DNA from: Lachnospiraceae bacterium
GTDB lineage: Bacteria > Bacillota_A > Clostridia > Lachnospirales > Lachnospiraceae
Assembly (NCBI GenBank): GCA_016287765.1
Contig: JAEEWS010000010.1
Coordinates: forward strand, 15,388 to 79,387
Length of the DNA: 64,000 bases
Direction: 5' to 3'
A program made the position numbers and the translations under genes. The notes under the pieces were generated by a model, which was not told where the DNA came from, made no database searches, and worked only from the letters and a program-made list of their open reading frames with translations. Below, one piece after another: positions 1 through 7,903 of this stretch (position 1 is the first letter of the stretch; every line of letters begins with the position of its first letter).

Positions 1-274
1 ATGTATAATCATAGCCGGTCTTTTTGTTCATGTCGAATTCAAGATTAGCCGAAGCAACCTGATCATCTGCGGTATACTTAAGTACCATTGCATATGTCTG
101 GCAAGCAGCCTTTACGCCCTGAAGGACCTCTTCTTCCATACCTTTTCTGAGATTTACCGTAGCCACAACCGTGATCGTTCCTCCGACCAGTACAAGGGCC
201 GTAAGTACAAGGGCCGTAAGTATGACCTTTAAAGACCTCTTTTTTCTTACCTGTTTTACTCCGTTTTCTGCCAT
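1..274 (-). CDS. Methyl-accepting chemotaxis-type receptor, N-terminal part
   Basis: Only the first 91 codons are in the window; the gene runs off the left edge. The frame opens at an ATG at 274 behind a strong ribosome site (GAGGAGG). It encodes a short basic cytoplasmic tail, a transmembrane helix at about residues 15-40, and then a region containing 'MEEEVLQGVKAACQTYA', typical of the start of the extracytoplasmic sensor of Lachnospiraceae chemoreceptors. In that family the sensor feeds a HAMP and signalling domain, none of which is visible here. Codons 17-26 include a perfect 15-base tandem duplication inside the membrane helix (two copies of LTALV). The receptor assignment rests on this N-terminus alone; another membrane sensor is possible. 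Confidence 0.6.
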   Translation of the reverse strand, partial: MAENGVKQVRKKRSLKVILTALVLTALVLVGGTITVVATVNLRKGMEEEVLQGVKAACQTYAMVLKYTADDQVASANLEFDMNKKTGYDYT

Positions 275-356
275 AACTACCTCCTCGTTGAGTAATGTGT
301 AACAAGGAAATAATATCATTCAGCGACAAAAGAAGAAATCAAAATATTCAAAATAT

Positions 357-705
357 TCAAGAAAGAATGTATAAAGAATTGCAATATAATGCAGCAAGAG
401 TTTTCTCAAAGAAAGCAACTGCCACCGGAAATGATTCCAGTATCCCGGGATCTGTCCAACCACACAGAAAAGCACATAGTCCGGTATCCATAAAATAGAT
501 TATCGATGTTTTAATAATTCGTTTTGATAAGTTATTGTCATATGGCTACAGGATCATTACTATGCCCGATGATTCCAATATAGAAATCCGGTTCTTAGCT
601 GTCCTTGCATCAATTCCGACAGCTTTTCCCAGTCTCGTATACGCCCATGAATTAGACCCGTAAAATACTACAAGCAGGCTGGAATATTGAAATACCTGAA
701 TGGGT
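357..705 (-). pseudogene. Decayed AAA ATPase with DUF4143 (C-terminal remnant)
   Basis: On the minus strand, one frame reads 'YTRLGKAVGIDARTAKNRI', 'SILESSGIVMIL', an amber codon at 546-548, then 'PYDNNLSKRIIKTSIIYF' and 'MDTGLCAFLCGWTDPG'. This matches the C-terminal winged-helix/DUF4143 part of the widespread AAA_14 ATPases (family pattern: Y-x-x-(I/L)-(A/G)-K-A-V-G-I-D ... I-L-E-A-S-G-I-V ... L-Q-P-Y ... K-x-P-K-L-Y-F-x-D-T-G-L). The amber sits where the family has Gln, so a single C-to-T change explains it. After 'ESFPVAVAFFEKT' the match fades and TGA follows at 357-359. Upstream of about 640 the homology appears to shift frame. No ATPase domain remains. The family often sits as a lone, mobile gene; decay in place is the simplest reading. 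Confidence 0.7.
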
Positions 706-766
706 CGGAGAGCACTATCCCAAGCTCCATCTGTTTTGCAGATCAACAAGCAAACCTTTCAAAGCA

Positions 767-1201
767 TTATAACCACTGTATAAAGGCTGTTTTGTCATTG
801 CTGTTGTAACCTGCCTTTTTATAAAAGTCCAAAGTACTCTGCTTCTTTGAACCTGTGAGTAGCATCATCTTATAACAGTTCTCTTTAAGTGCTATTTTTT
901 TTGCATGATCAAGGCATTCCGTGGCATATCCTTTGCCCCTGTATTCACCATGTGTTACAACATTTTCAATAAATGCATATGGTCTCACACCCCTGGTTAG
1001 ATTCGGAATAATGACACATACACACGAAGATACTATCTTTCCGTCAATCTCATTGACGATGATATGATGATTTTTATCTTCTATTATCTCATTCCACACG
1101 TCTCTCAAATGCTGATCATTCTCCGGCTTACATTCTTCATGAAGAAACAAATACAGTTCCAGCATCTGATCCAGATCTTCCGATTTAACCTCTCTGATCA
1201 T
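767..1201 (-). CDS. GNAT family N-acetyltransferase
   Basis: A 144-residue single-domain protein of the Gcn5-related acetyltransferase fold. The acetyl-CoA-binding signature 'RGKGYAT' is at about residues 88-94, preceded by the beta-4 strand 'AFIENVVTHGEYRGKG' and followed by 'ATECLDHAKKIA', as expected for motif A. The C-terminal 'LDFYKKAGY' is the usual motif B helix and turn. Family members move an acetyl group from acetyl-CoA to an amine; the substrate cannot be read from sequence. It lies 40 bases downstream of a flavodoxin gene in the same direction and is probably the last gene of that small operon. The ATG at 1201 has a GGGG ribosome site at rather long spacing. Confidence 0.85.
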   Translation of the reverse strand: MIREVKSEDLDQMLELYLFLHEECKPENDQHLRDVWNEIIEDKNHHIIVNEIDGKIVSSCVCVIIPNLTRGVRPYAFIENVVTHGEYRGKGYATECLDHAKKIALKENCYKMMLLTGSKKQSTLDFYKKAGYNSNDKTAFIQWL

Positions 1202-1241
1202 AACCCATTTATTCCCCCTTCCCGTTTATATTGAAGGAAAT

Positions 1242-1787
1242 CTACATACTCTTACAGAAATCTGTAATCTCCTGTTTTCTAAGTTCCACATCTGTTTTGT
1301 ATTCGATTGAAGTCAACCCTAAATGACCTTTACATTCTATTTCCAGATGGCCATAAAAATGCTCTATACTGCCGATTATCTTCTCACATTCCGGCATATT
1401 CGGTCCTGTTCTCAAAGCAATGGTGTATCCCCTCTTTCCCTGTTTGATAACTGCGTGTGGATCATGGGTATTACACCACGGAGTACATCTGTCGATAAAG
1501 GACTTAAACTGCCCGGGAATATCTGCCCAATATGAAGGAGAAACAGAGACTATAATATCCGCATCATCAAATTCATTCATTATACTCTCTATGACTGTCG
1601 CGTCACTCAAAGCACACTTCGCTGTATAGTGACATTTACGACAACCTTTGCAAAACGAAAAAGAATAGTCGTCTATGCATATATTTTTTACACAGTACTT
1701 ACCCGATAACTGTTCTGAAACCAGCTTTGTAATTTCTGCAGTTGCCCCGGTTTGAACGGGACTACAGTTAATAACCAATGCTTTCAC
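1242..1787 (-). CDS. Flavodoxin-fold NAD(P)H-dependent oxidoreductase
   Basis: A 181-residue protein of the NADPH-dependent FMN reductase/multimeric flavodoxin family. The N-terminal phosphate-binding loop is 'INCSPVQTGATAEI', and 'IIVSVSPSYWADIPGQFKSF' is the second FMN-contact strand and loop followed by the dimer helix. 'CKGCRKCHYTAKCALSD' holds four cysteines at the position where this subgroup (iron-sulfur flavoprotein-like) has a Cys cluster, so an Fe-S or disulfide site is possible. Translation starts at GTG 1787, which overlaps the racemase stop as GTGA, behind the SD AAGGGG; the two genes are therefore translationally coupled. Substrate unknown. Confidence 0.8.
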   Translation of the reverse strand: MKALVINCSPVQTGATAEITKLVSEQLSGKYCVKNICIDDYSFSFCKGCRKCHYTAKCALSDATVIESIMNEFDDADIIVSVSPSYWADIPGQFKSFIDRCTPWCNTHDPHAVIKQGKRGYTIALRTGPNMPECEKIIGSIEHFYGHLEIECKGHLGLTSIEYKTDVELRKQEITDFCKSM

Positions 1788-2488
1788 TTTCTTTCCCCTT
1801 CCAAAGCCAATTCCACCAGCTTATTCAAATGAATCCTCACAGAATCCAAACAACACACAGGACAGTTTTCCTCATTCAAAAGCAGCGGTAACTCGGTACA
1901 TCCAAGAATGACCGCTTCTATCCCATCCTCTGCCTTCATTCTCTCAATAATGCCCTTAAATTCCGCTAAAGTGCTCTCTTTCACTATGCCAAGTTCCAAC
2001 TCCTCAAGGATTCTTTTTGCAATCAATTCTCGTTCAGGCTTTTGAGGAATGACTACTTTAATACCTGCATCGATAAGATCCGTTTTCATGTAATCCTTTT
2101 CCATTGTAAAAATGGTTCCGAGAAGCCCTACCGTTTTAAACCCTTTAGAGACAGCCTCCTCACAGACAGCCTTCGGTATGCTTACCAGGGGCACGTTGTT
2201 TTTTTGTTTGATCTGATCATAAACTATATGCATTGTTCCGGCTGTAAGCGCTATAATCTCTGCACCGCCCGATCTTAAATGCTTAACCTTCTCGGAGAGA
2301 TAATCTATCAGTTCCGAATATTCCCCATTGGATACCAGCCTCCATGCTTTCCGAAAATTCACACTTTCAATTGCTATATCCGGCATCGCAGTCCCTTTTG
2401 TCAGCTCATCGATCCTTAAATTAAGTTCTTTATAATACATTACCGTCGATTCGGGTCCGGTTCCGCCAACTAATCCTATTTTTTTCAT
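1784..2488 (-). CDS. Aspartate/glutamate racemase family protein
   Basis: A 234-residue amino-acid racemase of the PLP-independent Asp/Glu family, starting 'MKKIGLVGGTGPEST'. These enzymes invert the alpha carbon with two acid/base residues. The second is clear here: Cys in 'ILGCTELPLLL' near residue 197. At the first position the motif reads 'LTAGTMH' where two-cysteine members have C-x-N-T. A Thr/Cys pair is known in the E. coli YgeA-type broad-specificity racemase, so this may be a one-sided or atypical racemase rather than a dead one. It is first in a coupled operon with a flavodoxin and an acetyltransferase. The likely role is D-amino-acid formation or scavenging; the substrate is not determined. 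Confidence 0.8.
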   Translation of the reverse strand: MKKIGLVGGTGPESTVMYYKELNLRIDELTKGTAMPDIAIESVNFRKAWRLVSNGEYSELIDYLSEKVKHLRSGGAEIIALTAGTMHIVYDQIKQKNNVPLVSIPKAVCEEAVSKGFKTVGLLGTIFTMEKDYMKTDLIDAGIKVVIPQKPERELIAKRILEELELGIVKESTLAEFKGIIERMKAEDGIEAVILGCTELPLLLNEENCPVCCLDSVRIHLNKLVELALEGERK

Positions 2489-2652
2489 ATCTCCTCCTCA
2501 TATGATCATTTACTGATGACTGCTTATCATTCCGTGGGCGCCGAATATCTTCCACTCTCCGGCTCCAAGTCGCTGCATTATGGCTGTGCGTTCCTCCGAT
2601 CATATCAAAACCACATCAGTAACAAAAACCTTTTATAACTGCAATCCTTAAA

Positions 2653-3726
2653 TCAATCAAATTCTTCCTGCATCCATTTATCGAATTCTTCTTTTTCCTC
2701 AAATTGGGGATAATGCGCCGAATTCTCAAAAAGAACAAACGCCTTTTCGCCATCGCCCTCGATATTCTGTAAATACTCCTCGGCTGCTTCGGGCGAAGTC
2801 ATGCCATCATACTTCCCCATCACGAAATATACCGGAATATCTATTTTACTTACAATGTCCGTAATCGGTCTATTTAGTGCTTCCATAATAAGCCCGTCCT
2901 GGTATTTCGCCGATGCCGTATAAAATCCGGCTGCATCACGCAAATTATACTCACTGCCAAACAAAAACGCCAATAAATAATCTCTGTTATCGTTGATCTG
3001 TCTCGCCCCGAAGCCATACTTTCTAACATAGTTTCGAGGAACTATCTGTTTGCCTGCAAAAACCTTTTCCTTTAATGCTTCAAGCTCGGCAACTGTCTTT
3101 TCATCGCCTTCTGTCATCGCTTGCGCAATGCATTTATCCAGCGTATTTAACTCACTTTTCACTGTATCAGACATCTGTCCGATACCTACATACGCACTGT
3201 ATAAATCCGGTCTGAGAGCTGCCGCCTGTGTTGCTATATACGTACCATAAGAATGTCCCAGCAAAATTACCTGCTCTTTATCAAGGTACTCTTCTATGTA
3301 CTCAGTGATGGCTATCAAATCTTCCACGTGCGTTTTCGCTGTTACCATAGTGTAGTCTTCACCAAATACATATGACTTTCCGCTGCCCCGCTGATCATAA
3401 TGAACGATCGTGAATTCTTTTTCCAATTCCTTCTGGTATTTTCTTGCATACGGAATCTCCGAACAACACGGCCCGCCATGAACAAACACCAGTACCGGAT
3501 TGTCTTTATCAACTCCCCGGATCATCATTTGAAGATCAGCGCCATTAATATTAACCACTTTCAGTTCGCTGATACCGTTCTCTCTATTGATCTTCGGCGT
3601 CCACGCAGGCACAACCGTTCTGCAAAGCAGAAACAGCAACAATATTCCGAGTATTAAAAAAACACTTTTCTTTTTCTTATTATTCTTTGCCTTTACCGGA
3701 TCCTTTTTGGAAATCATATTATGCAT
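2653..3726 (-). CDS. Membrane-anchored alpha/beta hydrolase, proline iminopeptidase-like
   Basis: A 357-residue protein with a Lys-rich start, one transmembrane helix at about residues 20-42 and an extracytoplasmic alpha/beta-hydrolase domain. Its motifs match the S33 peptidase/prolyl aminopeptidase family: 'VHGGPCCSE' (oxyanion HGGP), 'YDQRGSGKS', the nucleophile elbow 'GHSYGT', the acid Asp in 'GKYDGMTSP' and the His in 'NSAHYPQFE'. The family cleaves N-terminal proline or small peptides and esters. The ATG at 3726 has SD GGAAGG seven bases upstream. It appears monocistronic; the tandem hairpin repeat lies just upstream of the start codon. The peptidase reaction is inferred from the family, and an esterase is possible. 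Confidence 0.8.
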   Translation of the reverse strand: MHNMISKKDPVKAKNNKKKKSVFLILGILLLFLLCRTVVPAWTPKINRENGISELKVVNINGADLQMMIRGVDKDNPVLVFVHGGPCCSEIPYARKYQKELEKEFTIVHYDQRGSGKSYVFGEDYTMVTAKTHVEDLIAITEYIEEYLDKEQVILLGHSYGTYIATQAAALRPDLYSAYVGIGQMSDTVKSELNTLDKCIAQAMTEGDEKTVAELEALKEKVFAGKQIVPRNYVRKYGFGARQINDNRDYLLAFLFGSEYNLRDAAGFYTASAKYQDGLIMEALNRPITDIVSKIDIPVYFVMGKYDGMTSPEAAEEYLQNIEGDGEKAFVLFENSAHYPQFEEKEEFDKWMQEEFD

Positions 3727-3753
3727 GTCTTTACCTTCCGTCCCGTTTTCAAG

Positions 3754-3828
3754 GGGTCATTTTGTTTTTTTGACCCTATAACCCCGTCCCCAAAGGTTCA
3801 CAAAAAATGAACCCATAACCCCGTCCCC
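3754..3828 (-). repeat. Tandem hairpin repeat with GGGGACGGGGTTAT core
   Basis: Read on the minus strand, two units follow each other. Each begins GGGGACGGGGTTAT (cores at 3815-3828 and 3778-3791) and is followed by a 6-bp stem with an A/T-only loop. The stems differ but stay paired: GGTTCA/TGAACC (3795-3800 with 3808-3813) and GGGTCA/TGACCC (3754-3759 with 3771-3776). It lies between the Rsm22 stop and the hydrolase start, so it may also end the long operon to its right. A third core copy is at 60828-60840. Confidence 0.75.
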
Positions 3829-3846
3829 GGGGTTCAAAAACCTTTT

Positions 3847-4869
3847 TTAGTCCCATATATCTCCCCACTCTGCTTTTCTTGCCTGCTTAAACACAGTCTT
3901 ATCGCGGGAAGTGATCTTCATCTCATTGATCCCGTTTGCAGAGCAGGTTTTTATTTCCACACAGCCCTTATTTATTATCGGATGTCTTATGATACGAGAG
4001 TGCGTCCCGTTAATGTCCGTTTTCGGATCAATATCTTCTTTGTCTTTTCCTTTCAGCACAGCTATATAGGAAAACTTCTCATCTTCATAGGGCGCATCTC
4101 CACCCTTTACAAACTTTTGTACCTTACTGCGCTGCATACGGCAGGTAAAATGGCACCAGTCTCCGCCAGACAATGGGCATTTTTCGGAATGTGTACAGGG
4201 TGCTGCTACAATGCCGCCGTTTTTAATAAAATACTCTCTGGCGTACATTATATTTAAATACCCTGCTTTGGTTCCGGGCTCTAAAAGGATAATGGCCTTT
4301 TCGGAAGTTTCCCAAAGGTTTTCAAGAAATCTATCTCTGTCTTCTGCCTTAAGTTCATTCATTATATAAGAAGCAGTGACCAGATCCGCCTTTATCCTTG
4401 ATCCGTCCTTATTTTCAGAAGCTGCGTTTTCCTTTATCCAGGCAGCCTTTCTCATCACTTCACTTCCGAAGGAGAGCATATGCTTACCTATGGCGATCAT
4501 GCTATCTTCTCTCTCAACACAGGTGATACTCTCAAGTTCCATTTCCGAGTCCACAGCCCAGACTGCCGCGCCTGTACCGGCTCCGATATCCGCCAGGGTC
4601 TTCGGCACTTCCTCGGGATGCTCTTCAAAATAGCCTTCCAGTGCGGCTTTAAACTCCATTACCGCAGTCTTCACAGCCCCATAGGTTCCGGGCATTCTGG
4701 ATAAGGCATAGCTTTCCGCTTCCTCTTCAGTCTTTACCAATACTTTCCCCTGTCCGGATTCCTTGTTGTATCTGTCGCATATCAAAGAAACGCAGTCTCT
4801 GATCTTAGATATACTGCGTTTCTCCAAAAGCTTTTCTGTTGCTTCCTGCATTTCATAAGGGATATTCAA
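3847..4869 (-). CDS. Rsm22-type methyltransferase-like protein
   Basis: A 340-residue protein of the small-ribosomal-subunit Rsm22 family (PF09243 type). The SAM-binding motif I is 'LADIGAGTGAAVWA' near residue 91, and 'LVTASYIMNEL' is the family's motif around the catalytic region. A cysteine set, 'CTHSEKCPL' plus 'DWCHFTCR', follows at about residues 226-244. In mitochondrial METTL17/Rsm22 such cysteines hold an Fe-S cluster, so this protein may be an iron-sulfur protein acting in ribosome assembly; that is inference from the family. The frame starts at a TTG at 4869 with SD GGGAG six bases upstream. It is last in the alr/rex run, 21 bases after a small gene. Confidence 0.8.
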   Translation of the reverse strand: MNIPYEMQEATEKLLEKRSISKIRDCVSLICDRYNKESGQGKVLVKTEEEAESYALSRMPGTYGAVKTAVMEFKAALEGYFEEHPEEVPKTLADIGAGTGAAVWAVDSEMELESITCVEREDSMIAIGKHMLSFGSEVMRKAAWIKENAASENKDGSRIKADLVTASYIMNELKAEDRDRFLENLWETSEKAIILLEPGTKAGYLNIMYAREYFIKNGGIVAAPCTHSEKCPLSGGDWCHFTCRMQRSKVQKFVKGGDAPYEDEKFSYIAVLKGKDKEDIDPKTDINGTHSRIIRHPIINKGCVEIKTCSANGINEMKITSRDKTVFKQARKAEWGDIWD

Positions 4870-4890
4870 ATCTTACTCCCGACAGCGCCA

Positions 4891-5145
4891 TCACTCTTCA
4901 AATTCCATGGTCAGGTAATAGCCCCGATCTGTCTCTTCTATTTCCTTAACAGTTCCTTTTGTTATAACATTACCCTCATGGTCCAAAAGCCTTTCGCTTA
5001 AGGGAATGTTTGCGCTCATGGCAACCGCAGGTTCAACTACGTAATAATATACCGAGTTGGGAAGGGAGCCTTCTCTTATCTCACAGACATCTCCCTCTTT
5101 AACCAATCCCGGTCTTTCCATTTTAAAGTTACCCAATGTGATCAT
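4891..5145 (-). CDS. Small conserved-looking hypothetical protein
   Basis: I do not recognise this 84-residue protein. It has no signal peptide or membrane segment. The sequence is rich in beta-strand pattern ('GDVCEIREGSLPNSVYYYVV', then 'GTVKEIEETDRGYYLTMEF'), which suggests a small SH3-like or OB-like barrel. Its ATG overlaps the alanine racemase stop codon as ATGA (5142-5145), so it is co-translated with alr, and the methyltransferase-like gene follows 21 bases later. A role linked to either neighbour cannot be read from sequence. Confidence 0.7.
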   Translation of the reverse strand: MITLGNFKMERPGLVKEGDVCEIREGSLPNSVYYYVVEPAVAMSANIPLSERLLDHEGNVITKGTVKEIEETDRGYYLTMEFEE

Positions 5146-6335
5146 AATACCTCACCAAAACAATCCGAAACGGCAACAACTTTACCGTCTCTGTAATATA
5201 CTCTGGGCACACGTTTGGAAATATCACAGACCACTTCATAGTGGAATGAATTTCCTACGGTTGCACCTATTTCCTCTGCCGAGATCCGATCATCTCCGTC
5301 TTTTCCCATGAGTGTCACTACCGATCCCACCCTTGCTTCCGGGATATCGGTAACATCCACCATACATTGATCCATGCATATGCGTCCTCGAATGGGGGCG
5401 GACTTGCCGTTGATCAACACTCTTCCGAGATTTGAAAGTCCTCTGGGAAAACCGTCTCCGTATCCCACAGGAATGGTAGCTATCCTTCTGTCTTTTTCAC
5501 ATACAAAAGTGCCACTGTAACCTATGCCTGTACCTTCAGGCAGGATCTTCACCATGGATATCCTGGTTTTAAGTTCCATTGCCGGTGTCACGGGACATCT
5601 TTCCTTGGTAACGTCATCGGTGGGATACATACCGTAGGTGGTTATCCCGAATCTTACCATATCCAGATCTCCCTCGGGGATATCTATAACTCCTGCACTG
5701 TTGCAAACATGCTTTACAGGGATCTTAATGCCGTTTTCATCAAGTACCTCCGCAAAATGAAGGTATTTTTTTAATTGCCCTCTGGCAAATGTCTTGTCCG
5801 GTTCATCAGCTTTACAAAAATGGGTGAACATCCCCTCTATGGTAACGTTCTTTAAAGCCTTTATCTTTTTAATATCCTCAAGGCTCTTTTGTATCTGCTC
5901 TTCGGTATCACACTGATAACCTATACGGCTCATGCCTGTATCCAGCTTAAGATGGATCACAGCATTTTTCCCGAGTTCCTCAGCTATCTCATCGTATTTT
6001 TTAACGGTCTCAAAGTCAAAAGCCGCCATGGCGATGTCATTCGCAATGGCGCTCTCGCTAAGTTCGGGAAAGGTGTAGCCCAATATAAGGATGGGCTTTT
6101 TGGTGGCACGTTTCTGTCGCAGTTCTACCCCTTCTTCGGGGATGGCCACTGCATAGGCATCCGCGATATCGTCAACGTTCTTAACGATATTATAAGCTCC
6201 GTGACCATAGGCATCGGCTTTTACCACCACCATCATACGAGTTCCCGCTTTAAGGAGTTTTTTCCCGTTTAATATGTTTTGCCTTACTGCGTCCAGGTCT
6301 ATATTGGCCTGAACACGATAAAAATGATCATCCAT
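5142..6335 (-). CDS. alr: Alanine racemase
   Basis: A 397-residue fold-type III PLP enzyme that interconverts L- and D-alanine for peptidoglycan. The PLP lysine is in 'VVKADAYGHGAYN' (Lys39). The other catalytic residue, Tyr, is in 'GIGYSGTF' at about residue 276, and 'IPVGYGDGFPR' and 'GRICMDQCMVDVT' are standard C-terminal domain motifs. Length is normal for the family. The start ATG shares one base with the stop of the NAD(P)HX repair gene (TAATG), and its own stop overlaps the next gene, so the whole block is translationally coupled. This is the usual Firmicutes order nnr-alr. Confidence 0.95.
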   Translation of the reverse strand: MDDHFYRVQANIDLDAVRQNILNGKKLLKAGTRMMVVVKADAYGHGAYNIVKNVDDIADAYAVAIPEEGVELRQKRATKKPILILGYTFPELSESAIANDIAMAAFDFETVKKYDEIAEELGKNAVIHLKLDTGMSRIGYQCDTEEQIQKSLEDIKKIKALKNVTIEGMFTHFCKADEPDKTFARGQLKKYLHFAEVLDENGIKIPVKHVCNSAGVIDIPEGDLDMVRFGITTYGMYPTDDVTKERCPVTPAMELKTRISMVKILPEGTGIGYSGTFVCEKDRRIATIPVGYGDGFPRGLSNLGRVLINGKSAPIRGRICMDQCMVDVTDIPEARVGSVVTLMGKDGDDRISAEEIGATVGNSFHYEVVCDISKRVPRVYYRDGKVVAVSDCFGEVL

Positions 6336-7903
6336 TACATATTATCTTTCTGTTTTATTTTTGGAGATATTATCTCCGGTATTGCTTCAAGAATATCGCC
6401 GGCAAGCATGGATCTTGCTCCTGTTTTGGCTGCTGCCGCATTCCCTGCAAGTCCGTGGATATAACATCCCGTCATTGCTGCCGATTTACGGCTTTCACCC
6501 TGGGCTATAAGGCCTGCGATTATCCCTCCGAGAACGTCTCCGGAACCGCCGGTAGCCATTCCGTCATTTCCCGTAACATTGATATAATTCGAGTTTCCGA
6601 AGGAAACTATACTTCTGACATCCTTTTTAACAAAGATCAGCTCATTACCATCCGTACACTTTTCCGAAGCGCTGAAAAGCCCCATGGAAAGTTCCGCCAG
6701 AGAAACACCTATAAGTCTTGAAAGTTCCTTTTTATGAGGTGTAAGAATGGTTCCTGCAGGAAGTATCTCCGAAAGCTTGGCTATTCTTTCTTCACTCGTA
6801 GCATTCTCTCCTGTTTTCTCGGTAATAAGCTTGGCCAGAATGTTGATCCCGTCTGCATCTATTATGAGAGGCACGTCACATTCACTTAAGCAATAGTTCA
6901 ATATACTTGCCGCAGCACTCTTTTGCCCTATACCGGGGCCTATAAGAATGACACTTGCCCATTCAATAGCTTCTTTAATGTCAGGAATACTCTCTTCCTG
7001 TAATGCGCCCTTATCTGTCACCTTATAGGTGGTAAGGACTGCTTCCGGGAGTTTCTTCTGGATTATCTCTCTGTTATTATCCGTTGTGAGGACTCTTACC
7101 AGCCCCGCTCCCATTCTGTAAGCCGCAGCAGCTGCCAGAAAAGCAGCTCCCGCCATATTACCGGAACCCGCGGCGACCAAAACTCTGCCATAAGTTCCTT
7201 TATTGGAATTCATCTTTCTGGGAGGCAACAAAAGCAAGGGATCTTCATCGTAATAAAATGTTGTGGGAGGTACGGGAAGCATGGAATTATTGGTCCCAAT
7301 ATCCCAGATCACCACCTTTCCGGCATATTCCGCACCGGGATAAAGAAGACACCCTGTCTTTATGCTTCCAAAGGTCACGGTAACATCTGCCCTTACGGCT
7401 ATTCCGAAAATACGGCCGTCATCGGTACCTACTCCGGAGGGAACATCCACCGAAATAACCCTAAGCTTGGCCGCATTAATGTTTTCTATTTCCTTATAAA
7501 AATCCCCTGTTATCTGCCTGGACAGACCTATACCAAAGATCCCGTCTATGGCAACTTTAAATTTGGAATAGTCCACTTTTTTGATCACTTTGACTCCGGC
7601 GTTTTTAGCGATCTTAAGCTGCTGCCGGGTTTCCTTGGCAGCATTTTTCATATCGCCCACCATGTGTATTTTAACGGAATACCCGGACATGGCAAGGATC
7701 CTGGCAGCGGCGATACCGTCACCGCCATTCTTTCCCGTTCCGCACACAGCTATGATGTCGTCACCGTGATCCGCTATTTCTCTGACGGCATACACAACAC
7801 CCAAAGCTGCTTTTTCCATTAAAACCACTGATGGGATCCCTATCTCGTCAATGGTATATCTGTCTATTTCATTAGCCTGTGATGCATTAAGCGAATATTT
7901 CAT
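6335..7903 (-). CDS. nnr: Bifunctional NAD(P)H-hydrate epimerase / ADP-dependent dehydratase
   Basis: A 522-residue fusion that repairs hydrated NADH and NADPH. Residues 1 to about 215 form the YjeF_N epimerase: 'MEKAALGVV', 'AVCGTGKNGGDGIAAARI' and 'IDGIFGIGLSRQITGDF'. From about residue 225 comes the ribokinase-like dehydratase with 'KMNSNKGTYGRVLVAAGSG', 'LIGPGIGQ', 'ADGIN' and the catalytic-loop motif 'NVTGNDGMATGGSGDVLGGI'. Both halves look complete. It is coupled by one-base TAATG overlaps to rex upstream and alr downstream. Placing the redox-cofactor repair enzyme directly behind the NADH sensor Rex is functionally sensible. Confidence 0.95.
   Translation of the reverse strand: MKYSLNASQANEIDRYTIDEIGIPSVVLMEKAALGVVYAVREIADHGDDIIAVCGTGKNGGDGIAAARILAMSGYSVKIHMVGDMKNAAKETRQQLKIAKNAGVKVIKKVDYSKFKVAIDGIFGIGLSRQITGDFYKEIENINAAKLRVISVDVPSGVGTDDGRIFGIAVRADVTVTFGSIKTGCLLYPGAEYAGKVVIWDIGTNNSMLPVPPTTFYYDEDPLLLLPPRKMNSNKGTYGRVLVAAGSGNMAGAAFLAAAAAYRMGAGLVRVLTTDNNREIIQKKLPEAVLTTYKVTDKGALQEESIPDIKEAIEWASVILIGPGIGQKSAAASILNYCLSECDVPLIIDADGINILAKLITEKTGENATSEERIAKLSEILPAGTILTPHKKELSRLIGVSLAELSMGLFSASEKCTDGNELIFVKKDVRSIVSFGNSNYINVTGNDGMATGGSGDVLGGIIAGLIAQGESRKSAAMTGCYIHGLAGNAAAAKTGARSMLAGDILEAIPEIISPKIKQKDNM

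Noticed and set aside
78..329. Minus-strand frame of 83 codons overlapping the receptor start
   Set aside because: Low-complexity Gly/Arg-rich product in another frame; the receptor frame has the ribosome site and a membrane helix.
295..498. Plus-strand frame of 67 codons
   Set aside because: It lies antisense to the decayed ATPase remnant and has no motif or ribosome site.
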